64,000 nt of DNA. Source: Timema cristinae. Its lineage: Eukaryota; Arthropoda; Insecta; Phasmatodea; Timematidae. Shown one piece after another: positions 44,790 through 55,800 of the stretch. Position 1 is the stretch's first letter, and each line of letters begins with the position of its first letter. The DNA is taken from contig JBCFYV010011164.1 of NCBI GenBank assembly GCA_039000515.1, forward strand, positions 48,914,704-48,978,703, read 5' to 3'. The notes under the pieces are model-generated. The model did not search any database and was not told the DNA's origin. It saw only the letters and a program-made list of their open reading frames with translations. The position numbers were made by a program, and so were the translations under genes.

Positions 44790-46677
44790 TGTAACCTTCT
44801 GCACTGTCCCAGCTGGTGCATTCAGTATGTGCCCAGTTAGAGCACAATACTCATCGGTACCATAATTCATTGTTTCCATCGAATTCTACACAAACACAAC
44901 AGAGTTCGTTTTCAGAGGATTTCAACAATGGACCTATATCATCAAGTTCCTCATCATCACAAATTAAATCTTCATCTAAACTTTCCTCCTCGGAAGAACT
45001 TTCAAATGTGATATTCCTACGACTCCTTTTCTGATTAGTCTTTTTTATTTTACTATATTCTGCTCCCCTTTGTTTCAAAATTTTATTTTCAGCCCTTTTC
45101 TTATTTTTTTCCTTCCTTTATCTTTTTTTCATTGGCTTTTTTTTAAAGTGTCTTTCCTTGAGTGGAGGTGAGAATTTCAGAATGCTGTTTTTTTCTATTG
45201 TTTGTGGAGATTTGATTTTTGCTATCTAACTTTGGAACCGGAGAAATATCCGCAATTGAAACTAACTTTCCAAAGTTTGAATTTGAATTTGATAAACCAT
45301 TAATGTTTGAGACTAAAGATGAACGTAGCTCACCTTTAGAAATGGAAGGATGAGGACTATTTGAAGGTAAATGTGAGGTGACCTTGGAGGTTGAGGGCTG
45401 AGGAGAATCTGCTTAGTTTGTAGCTAAAGGAGATTGTAGTTCATTATCAGCGTCATCAGTAATTTCTACCATTCGCAGATCTGTTGGAAGAAAGTCTTCT
45501 TAGTTAAAAACTTCAGGATTTAAGGGAAATATTCCGGTTTTGCTGAAACACGATGCTGCCTTTTCCATTGTTGCTACCCGCGTATAAGCTTGATTGAAAA
45601 TAGACGCTAAATTATAAGGCGTTATTTTTTCATGATCATGATTTTTCATATAGAGATCACATTCTCTATTAAATGCTGTTTTAAGGGCCCAAAGAAAGAC
45701 ACATCTAGTGGCTGCAGGCGGTGTGAGGTGTGAGGAGGAATGGACACCATTACAATACCATGATCGTGACAAAAGGAGTAGCTTTCCAGTGTAGAATGAG
45801 TATTATGGTTATCCAGTATCAATAGAATGGGTTCATCATGTGAAGGTTTTTGTGTGCGCAGAAAAATGCTTCAACCAGTCCACAAAGATCTCTTCTTTTA
45901 TCCAACCTGACTTTGAGCATGCGTAAGCAGCTCCGTGTGGGCCTCCTATTTTCAAAGCTGCTGACATATTCACTCTCGGGAATATAAACATTGGGGGCAC
46001 ATAATTGCCTGTAGGACTCATGGCGCAGACAACAATGACATTTTTACCTCTTTCCCAGCTTGTAGCAGCCCCACTTGTTTTTGTCCTTTTACAGCTAAGA
46101 TACGACCAGGTTTCTGTACCGTACAGATACCCGTTTCATTGACGTTAAAAATTCTATGAGATGGAAATGTGTACTTCTCCTGAACCGTTTCTCGATTTTC
46201 ATAGAATCGACTAACTTCATCCTTATTAAAGGAAAGGATACGACTAACACTTGTAGCTTCAGGTAATCTTAAACTCAAATTGGGATTTCGCTTCATTAAA
46301 CGTGAAACCCAATCTTTGCCAGCAAGTCGAGTCATTTTATTAAATTCGTGTTTCAAACCAAGTCACTCAGCTTAATCGAAAGAAAGTCGCCGCAGTTCAA
46401 ACTGGGACATGCCATAAAATAGTTTTGATAGTAGGGTTACATGTTCTATAATTTATTTTTCTTGATCTGGAGTAAATAAAGAATGTCTCCCTAGGACAGC
46501 CTCATTTCGATTACCACTTTTCATTCTATCATGTAAAGTCGCAAATGAAATATTGAATAACCGCGAAACCTCTCTAATCTTTCTACCATCGTCTTTAACT
46601 GTTTTGACTGCTGCATTCAAGGAGTCTGAAGTCCATATTTTCCCTCTGTTTGTAGTCCTTCCCTTGAATTTCGGCAT
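44790..46677 (-). pseudogene. pogo-family transposase (CENPB/DDE_1 type), broken
   Basis: In order on the minus strand: a psq-type helix-turn-helix (MPKFKGRTTNRGKIWTSDSL, REVSRLFNISFATLHDRM); a CENPB-type second HTH region (GKDWVSRLMKRNPNLSLRLP); the DDE core ([57 protein letters not shown]); [20 protein letters not shown] with the C-terminal KTGIFPLNPEVF; and a Ser/Glu-rich tail ending in a Cys-rich C-terminal finger (CCVCVEFDGNNELWYRC). The first catalytic Asp is replaced: NVNETG where the family has NVDETG. Stops and frameshifts separate the blocks (for example at 46453, 46018 and 45836), so it is inactive. Confidence 0.88.
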
Positions 46678-47231
46678 CTATACAAGATAAAATGGACAAT
46701 ATTCGATTAATAAAAAGGAAAATAAGAGTTTTAAAATAAATAGTTGTATAGAAATATACACACCCATATTTTATTACATGATAATTATTTGAAGGTAAAC
46801 GTATTTAAATCAATGAAGGGTAATACCGATCAATTTTGTATGCTGATCGATTTTACCCGCAAGGTGTGATCGGTATTACCCTATGTGTAATTCAAAAACA
46901 AATATGGCAGCCAAGTCAACCAGTTGACTATATTTTTTATAATCATGCAGACGATTTATGCATCAATATATTCTATTAGTTAGGGTGATATTAATATATA
47001 TTTTAGTTAAATAAAAAAACAACTTAGGGTTTATATTATTCAAGCACAACAAAAGTTTGAAAACTAATACGCAACTTAAATTATTCTAATAACGTCCAAA
47101 CAGCAACGCGGTTCCACTTCAACTGGAAATAGTTTTTGTATTAACACGTCTCGCTAGATAGCAGGACTAATCATAGCCAAGTTTATTTGAAATCCACCAA
47201 GTAAACAGCTGATTGGTATTACCTTGCTGAT

Positions 47232-47885
47232 TAGTGATGGGTCGAACCAGCTCATTGAAGTGAGCAAGCTCACACAAGCTCCCTCACTCAAAAGAGTCGT
47301 TTATGAAGAGTCGTTCATAAAAGTCATATCGTTCACCGCATGGCTGGCTCGCTCCCAATCCCTTCTCCCCTTAACAAGCCATAACTTGATGATCGAGCGC
47401 TAACTTGTTCTCACAATTCCCGTTACGAGCGTGCAAATCTGTCCCTTTCCTTTCAACTTATGAACAAATTAAATTTTATGTGTAATTTATCCGAATCTTA
47501 TTGTGTTTGATTCTTTAATTTTATTACTTACTCATATTACTTATAATAATTAACCTTAGCATATAACCTTTATTGTCCAACTCACAGAATTATGTCTAAG
47601 TGATGTTAAGAAAAATAGTTAGTTTAATATTGTAGGCAGTACTGCTATCTAGTAACGATTATAAGCATTTATAGTTGAGTTTTTCTTAGTAGCAAACGAA
47701 GAACGACCGAAGAGTCGTGAATGACAAACGCTCCTGAGTCTTTCCAGAGCGGATGAACGAGAGCTAAAAAGTCGTAAGTAATGGCGGCGTGAATGACTCT
47801 CTCGCGAAGCGAGAGTCGTTCGTTCACAGCTCTCGTTCAAGAGTCGTTCAATTTGAATGACTCGCTCACGAGTGACCCATCACTA
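47232..47885. mobile_element. Non-autonomous hAT element nested in the pogo right end
   Basis: TTGCTGAT is duplicated exactly on both sides (47224-47231, 47886-47893). The ends TAGTGATGGGTCG and the complement of GTGACCCATCACTA form the inverted repeat. Both subterminal regions are rich in GAGTCGTTCA/TGAACGACTC motifs. At 654 bp with no coding frame it is a MITE. It split the pogo inverted repeat 21 bp from its right end. Confidence 0.92.
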
Positions 47886-48299
47886 TTGCTGATCGGTATT
47901 CACCGACCTTCCCCTAATAAAGTCATGAAATTATCACCTACTTTTATAAGCTTTAAGTGCTATAAATCTATTTCATTCCAAACTTAGTAAAAAAAACTAA
48001 ATCCAATGTTTATTTTAAATTAAATATGGCGTTGTCAAAAATTGTATATCCTTTTCTATCTCAAGTTAATTAATATTAAACTATGAATGTTTAGTTTTAA
48101 AATCATTGTGCAATAAATTATTTGTATTTTTAATATAATTGTTCGGTTTGTTTATAAATTTATTTTAATTTTAAATAATTAATACTTTACTTAGTTTTTA
48201 GTTTCTTACATTACAGGCGCTATAGCGGCCAAATATGAACTACGTAAGAATTTACATTAATTTATGAAAAAATAGCAGATACGTTACGTTCTGTCTATT

Positions 48300-48472
48300 T
48301 TATCTTTGATCTTTTACACCGACTCAGTTTGCCTCAGTCGATACGTGATACGTCATTGCGACTATTTTCGACTGAGAACGAGAAATTGGGTTTTGAAGTT
48401 CGATCAGTATTTAGTTCACAAGGGTTCGATATTTATCTATTGTCAGAATTTGATAATATCGGAAGCGTAGCG
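48300..48472 (+). promoter_or_regulatory. Candidate 5' UTR exon/promoter of the ZBED-type gene
   Basis: A GC-richer island (CGATACGTGATACGTCATTG, TCGACTGAGAACGAG) ends in a possible donor, AGCG|GTAAAT, at 48472/48473. A good acceptor (a T tract and AG at 48701-48702) lies just upstream of the coding start. A non-coding first exon spliced to 48703 is plausible but not proven. Confidence 0.35.
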
Positions 48473-48781
48473 GTAAATTTGCTGTATTTTAAAATGTTTC
48501 CAAGTGGGGAACAATTTATTATATCAAATTCTCCATAAGGCTTAACATGAAAACAAATGAGGCATCCATTTTGTAGATTGTTTGATTACACTTAAACCTT
48601 TGCACCTATTCCTTAAAATGATTTTATGAAAAATTATTTATAAGGACTTACTTTCAATATTAAGTCTCTCTAAAAAAGTTAGAAAACAATTTTTTTTTTT
48701 AGCCTTTGATGAAATAATCACTTTTCTAGAACTAGCTCTTTCATGAGATATAAAGAAAACCTTTCTCAGACTAACTTTACT

Positions 48782-49885
48782 ATGGCTGCCCACAAAATGC
48801 AAGTTATGATTGCAAAAATGATGGATGATAAAAGTACAATTACTTATAAAAAGCTTATTGTACCATCAGCTATGCGGAGTATTTATTGGAAATACTTCGG
48901 GTTTCCAGCATCAGATGATGATATAATCCTAACCAAAGTAAAAATAGTGTGTTTGCTATGTAAGACTCAGATTGCATACAATCGCAATACAAGCAATTTG
49001 CGAATGCACTTACAGAACAAGCATGCACGTGAACTGATCGAATTAGAAGCATCCGCTCCTCCAAGAAGACCTAGTTTAGATGCCAAAGAGAAGAGAGCTT
49101 TAAAGAAAGGTGTTGCAAAAGGTCATGTTTCTGGAATAGTCCAACCATATATTTACAGTACAACAGTTGATGGTACAGTACAAATTGATGGAGATATTCA
49201 GTTTATTACTGATCCAAATATCAACCTTCAAGGTATTGATGATGATACAAATTCAGGAAATTTAAGCAATAACGTTCAAACAGTGGTCTATAAAAGTGCT
49301 CAAGGTTCTTCAAAACAGAATGTTTCCCTCCTTTTGTCTGAAGAGAATTGTGACAACCATCCTCAAATGGTGAAGTCTGTGGTCGATGCTATTGCCGAAT
49401 TCATTATAATAGACTTACATGTTCCAGACATTGTGGAAGGACGTGGCTTCCAAAGACTTATTGCGACGCTACGTTCACCTTGCGAGATACCCAGTAAAAC
49501 GAAGCTTGAGGAAGATTTTATCCCAAAAATATATGACACTTTCAAAGAATCTGAACAAACCACTTTTTCAAAATTGGACTGTGCAATGTGTTTGAGTGCT
49601 GAGGAATGGTCATCGGGGAATGGAGAAACATTTATTACAGTATCAGTGCACTACCAGCCCTCTCAAGAAACACTCCTTGAGACCCGCGTTCTTGCGACCT
49701 TGCATTGTTCAGTAGACATGGACATAACACAGTGGGTTATGGCGTTTGACTCGCTCTTGGCTGAGTGGTACATTAAACTGAATAACATTACAGCTGTTGT
49801 CGTAGCCACATCAATCCCTGAATTGATCAATGCTCTTTCAGAAAAAGGTTTGGTGATAGTCCCCTGCCTTGTTTACACCTTACAG
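48782..49885 (+). CDS. ZBED-type gene, coding exon 1
   Basis: Start at 48782 (ACTATGG, good context; an in-frame ATG 13 codons upstream is weaker). The exon encodes the BED finger ([10 protein letters not shown] and [13 protein letters not shown]), a basic linker ([11 protein letters not shown]), and the beginning of the hAT core ([37 protein letters not shown]). It ends VPCLVYTLQ with donor CAG|GTGAGA in phase 0. Confidence 0.9.
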
Positions 49886-52800
49886 GTGAGACCATATTCA
49901 TGATAGCATAAGTCATATTTTAAAATATTGTAACTTAGTTGAACAAATAAATGTTGATTATTTCAAAGTGAACTTTTCTTTAGCACTGCGTCTTAATACT
50001 CTTTTGGGCTGTACACGTATGTACAAATCACATGTGTTAGGGCTGATGAAGGTTGAATTTAGACAAAGTTACCACCTTTCTGGTCTTGTGATCATAGTTC
50101 CTGGCTACAGAAACAGAAGTCCCAGGTTTGATCTCTGGTGCTTCCAAAATGTATCTGTGAAGCAGTGGGTCTTGAACGAGGTCAAATTCAGCCTCGTTAG
50201 GACAAATGAGAAGCCACTTAAAGAAGTAGCACCTTCAGTTTAAAAACCTGAGATCAATGGCCAGAGTGCTCGTTGTGCAGACCACATTACACCCTTTATC
50301 CACAAAGGGTGGCACTATCATTGCTAATGGCGGAAGCCACTCAGTCGATATAGCTTGCTTGCGGGCTCACACCAGAGTAGGTCCTACTCGCATTTATCTG
50401 GAGGAAGAGTGAAAAACTATTGAGAAAAGACCACCCTCAGTACCAGGGTTGAAAAGAACCCAACCCAGTTGGGTTATATTGGTTTTTTTGGGGTTTTATT
50501 GAGTTTTTTTGGGGTTTTATTAAGTTTTTTTTTGTTTTATTGGTTTCTGGTGATTCAATCAAAGATATTATATGTTATCTGACTAAACCAATAATTCAAA
50601 TATTAATTAATACGGATCCAGAGAAACCTATTTTAATTTTAATATAGTAAGGAAACGAGTAATAAGAGACATAATAAAGGAAAACCATGATTCAACAATG
50701 TAATTATTCACAAAAATACTGTGTAAGCTAGCAGGTTAAAAAAAAACTGTTTGTGTAGAAGGAATAGAAAGAGGTGGGAGGGAGAGGGGAGACCATGCAT
50801 CAAATTACTGGCAAGCCAGTCGCGAATTGATTGGTTGCTTTCTTGATTTAAAGAGAAAAGGTAACAACTTTTTTTATTTCATTTGCTTTTTTGACAAAGT
50901 ATTATTTCTAGTGCCAAGCATTAATACAGTGTAGGTACCTTAAAATTATATTATCCCAAGTGAGTTGCTAGTTGAATATATTATTTTGTTCAACCAATTA
51001 AAACATATTTTATAGCTTAGTCTATTGTATAAAATTTGTAATTTAAAAAATGTTGTATAGCACCAAATACAAATCAATGTATTATTACTATTATTATTAT
51101 TGAGTTTGAACTAAAAGGTTTTCAACAGAATGACTAACCATTTTCAAAAATTAGTATCCAAAATATAATTATTTTTGAGGGGGGGGGGGGGTAAATTATA
51201 ACAACCCTGCTCATTACACCCAACCTTGATTTGAAACCTGATTTCCTCGTCATCAGCCATCCAGTCTATTGCCTGAGGCTTTAGACCATTCAACCACCAA
51301 AGTGTGTTTAAACTGATTAAATCGCTATCCTTTGTAATAAATAAATCTACAAATACTCTACATCAGAATTTTTATCTTGTTGTTTAATGTAAAACTGTGT
51401 AGAAATCAAGAGCGGCTCCAAATAATGTAATTGGTGTTAACTTAAAAATAAGTGTCACACTACCAATAATGAAAAATACTATCAAGAAAGGAACATACCT
51501 AATCAATTCTTCAGCTAGCAAGCTTGATCACATAAGTTTATTCTCTTCTTCCTTACTTCAAGTAATTATTTTAGTTTGATCGCCACTTGCCAGCCGTATG
51601 AAATATTAACCATGTTTTTACCTTTAATTGCAGTTGTGTGCTAGTGCTTGTTTCACCCTCCCTGAGGTGGCGACCATTCTTGGCAGATGTCGTTCCCTGA
51701 TCAGCCAGGTGACCAGAATTATGACTGGCAATACATCCCTCAGAATCCAAGAACATAATATGTTGCAGGTATGGTAATTGGGGGGGGGGGGGGGGGGGGC
51801 TTTTCATGAATTAAAAAATATATCTTTAGGTCAAGTGTATTTTTAAATCTTGTGCACACACACACAGCAAACTATCACAAATTAGGTTAATTATATAGAT
51901 ATTTTTTAGTAAATAAATTTTTTTTAAATAATATTAATATTTAGCACCGCGTCTTACTACCCGTTCGGGTTATACACTTTAAATACTAATTACGTTAATG
52001 GATTTAGGAAGTGGGAAGGTTAAATTAGAGGAAGTGAACCCGCATTTGCGTGGAGGGAGAGTGGAAAACCATTTAGGAAAAACAACCCCCAGTTCACCTG
52101 ACCGAGATTCGAACCTCAATCTCCCCGTCCTCAGCAGTTGACTTAGAGCAAAATATAAATACAACAGAACATGTTTATTTTTATTATTATTTTAGCGTCA
52201 AGTCTTACTTCTCTTTCTGTACTAATTATGCTAATGAGGTAGGGATGAGGAATTTTATAAGTAGTGTACCCATATTTGCATGGAGGGAAATTGAAAACAC
52301 CACCCTCATTACACCCGACCAGGATTCAAACCCCAATCTCCCTGTCATAGCCAGTCTAGTCAGAACATAAAAGTAACTATGGCCTATGTACTCTAAAATA
52401 ATATAATTCTACTTTAGATTGCTATTTGACTGTAAAATACAACAAAATCTTGTTTATTTTTTAAATAAAAAAAAATATTACAAGCTTGTGAACTCGTAAA
52501 CACTTTTACGTCCAATATTAAATCTAAATTTAAATTTGACATGTTTTTAAAATGGAGACATAGCTAAACACAAGATGCAATGAAGGCATAAGGAAGGGGT
52601 TTTATTTGGTCTGTAACAATGATGTAGGCAATGAGATAATTGCTAATGGAGACACTCTAATGTCTACTTTTTTTTTTTTTTCAGAATATACATATTTGTG
52701 TTTTTACAAATATAGTTTTTATATCTTTATAAATGAGAAAAAAATTGGCAGTGTTGCACAATATGCTTACCTGTAATCAAAAAGCCACTGAAAATCTGAA

Positions 52801-55800
52801 AGTTGTATCACTTTTGTCACTAGCACAAAAATTAGCAGTGTTGCACAATATGCTTACCTGTAATCAAAAAGCCACTGAAAATCTGAAAGTTGTATCACTT
52901 CTTGTCACTAGCACAAAAATTAGCAGTGTTGCACAATATGCTTACCTGTAATCAAAAAGCCACTGAAAATCTGAAAGTTGTATCACTTGTCACTAGCACA
53001 AAAATTTTAGCTTTAAAGATTTGTGACTGTTTTTAATTCCTTAAAATGGTCTTTGAGTTCTACAAAAATTTAATATTAACTTAATTTTTTTTAACACCTT
53101 GATATTTTTTTTATATAGATTCAAATACCTTGAATCCTTAATGTGATTCAAGATTCGAGGATTTAACAAATTTCAGATCCAAGACTCAAATCCTTAAAGA
53201 AAAGATTTTTTTTTTTTTTTTTTTTTTTCCAGAATAAAATTTAATCATAGGATGAACTTAACAACCAGATTCTAGACCAGTAATTTAACATCAAGCTACT
53301 ATTTGTATTTCATATTAGATTTCCTCTTATGTTTATAATTTTTTTCTAAGATTTGGATTCATAAAATAGTGGATTCAACCCAACTCCAGAAGTAACATTT
53401 AAAGCAAAAAATATAATTTTAAAATCATTCATCTTTCAAACTCATTGAATATGCAAAGTTAATAGTTTTTCTTCTTTTATTTTTACTGTGTGTGTTTTTC
53501 TCGCTTATTTTGAAATGTATTGGTTCTTTCAGATGGAAGAGGGCTCCCTAACAATGGACTATCCACACGTGTGGACATCGACATACGTGATGATGGAGCA
53601 GCTCATATTACGAAAAGGGTTCCTGCAATCATTAATGGACGGAAACAACAAGAATGATATTATGTTGAATGACCCTGAATTCCATATACTTGAGGATTTG
53701 GTCACTGTATTGGAGCCCTTCAAGGTACTTGCACTGCTTTAGTTTTGCTTCGTTTCTAGATACTTATTTATATGTTATGTTAATGTTCACAATAAATTCT
53801 GATCTCTAAAAAAAAAAGGGTTAAAACAAAAATTAATTTAAATTAGTTAAGAATATAATGCCTGTACACGGGAATAAAACCGAGGATCTTTGGCTTAGGG
53901 TGCCAATGTTCTACCGCCAAGCTATCCAGGATTCGTCCTATGCTGGGGGTCATTCTCTGCTTTTAGTTTGAGGCTATTGTGTAGTACATTTGGCAGCATA
54001 ACTGCCCTCCCGAGTCGCAGATGGCTGTGATATCTGATAGCTCATGTATGTAGTTGATGATTCCCGCATGTTCGTCCCACACTCAGCCTTAAAACATGAG
54101 TGAAAAATGACCCTGGGTACAGGATGAATTCTGGATATCTCTGTGGAAGAGCATTGACACACTAAGACAAAAGTACTGGGATTGATTCCCTTGTCCAGGT
54201 GTCATTTTTTCAATTAATTAAAATTAATTGGTATGTGATCTGCTCCATACAGACCTTTCTGTAATTACAAGTATAGATTATAAGAAAGAATGTTAACATT
54301 GAGATACTATTTGGATTTTCTATTATCTTATTATATTTATATTTCCTCTTGTGTTCATAATTTTTTCCATGATTTGGATTCGGATTCAAGACTCAAAGGT
54401 AAATTGGAGATTTGAATTTGTAAAATAGTGGATTTGACCAATTCTAATTTATTTATTTGTAAACAGGCGTGTATCAAAAATATATATTCGAAATGCAGAA
54501 TAGTATAGGAACTATGTTGTGATTGTAATATTATAGCTAATATCAACTTATTTTTGTGTTTTTTTGAACACATAAAACTGTTTTTAAGTCTGTTTTCAAC
54601 CTAAATCTCTACTGTTATTTCTCTCCATCTCCTATCATTATGTCCTTTACACCATCTTATTAACTTTTGTTCATTCTGCTCTTCTTCTTATGTGTGTGTG
54701 CGTATGCATACACACTGAAATATGCCTGACCTGTTGATAAGCCATTGTCTGGTGTTGAGTAGGTGACAATAATGACCCTGGGTGACGAGAAGATGCCCCT
54801 TATCTCGTTGGTCAGGCCGCTGCTATGGCAGCTCACCAGCTCCCACCTCAAAATCAAGGACACAGACTCTGATGCAGCCAGGCTCTTCAAGGAGTGCATC
54901 TCGGCCAACCTCTCAGAGAAGTATGTTTGTTATCATTTAAGAGATATTAGGAAATATATGAAGGTATTTAATTCTTGTAAGAATGCATAATTATGAGTCT
55001 AACTGTATAAAATTATATTTTAAAACATGGAACGTAATAAAAAAAGATTAAACTAGCAAATAATTAACAAAGAAAACACGAGGTGTCTACTGAATTGGAG
55101 AAATTAAAATTAGTGACATTTGGATGACCTTTTTTAACCACAAAATTTCTTTGGTAAACAGTTGTACATTGTATAATGCATATATGAGCATAATATACCC
55201 ACACGCAACATTCTTCTTTAACTAGATGGTGAATGTTAACTTTGTCCTTGGTATCACTGTAAAAACAATCAGGTAACTTGCTGCTAGCGCATGGCATCAT
55301 GGGTAGTGGGGGGCACGACTTCCGACGTGTTCGCTTTGTTACTATGTGTGGTAAATTCAAACAAAAATATGTTTATGACTTTAAGACTAAAATATTGAAA
55401 ATTTTGACTATTCAGGGACTCTCATGACCCATTTTTGCAAAGTGACTTTTTTTTGTGACTTTCATGATCCAGTAGACACCCGAAACATAGGAAGAGAATC
55501 AGGATCTGTTTATGTTCATGCATAACTAATAGTGAATAGTGTAGAGCACATAGTGTGCAAGAAGTTTGAATACATTATTTTCAATAATAGCGTTTATAAT
55601 TCGATGCATAATGAATAGTAAATGGTGTACAATGCTTAAAGTTGATTTAACTTTATCTTCTTATAGCTATGTTTTGCATGGAATACAGTATAGGTAATCA
55701 TTGAACTTGAGATGTATCAGCCAATGAGAATGTGAGGAGAGGATATAGCCAATTAAAAGCCAGTATTGTATACAAGCAGACAAACATAATTAACTGTGGC

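Larger units (their letters stand above)
44164..47914. mobile_element. pogo-type DNA transposon, split by a hAT MITE
   Basis: The left end GGGGAGAGTCGGTGAATACC and the complement of the right end, GGGGAAGGTCGGTGAATACC, form the terminal inverted repeat, with TA outside both (44162-44163, 47915-47916). Several copies of GGTAATACCGATCA lie near both ends (about 44372, 46818, 46866 and 47211 in various orientations), which are likely subterminal binding sites. Without the nested 654-bp hAT element and its 8-bp duplication the element would be about 3.09 kb. The transposase is on the minus strand and broken. Confidence 0.9.
49980..51310 (-). mobile_element. SINE-A copy broken by two later insertions
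   Basis: SINE-A pieces in order: 49980-50065 (GCACTGCGTCTTAATACTC, GAAGGTTGAATTTAG), 50370-50443 (CTACTCGCATTTATCTGGAG, GAAAAGACCACCCTCAGTAC) and 51210-51310 (CTCATTACACCCAACCTTG). The gaps are filled by a third SINE-like unit (about 50066-50369) and a hAT-like MITE (50444-51209). Confidence 0.75.
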
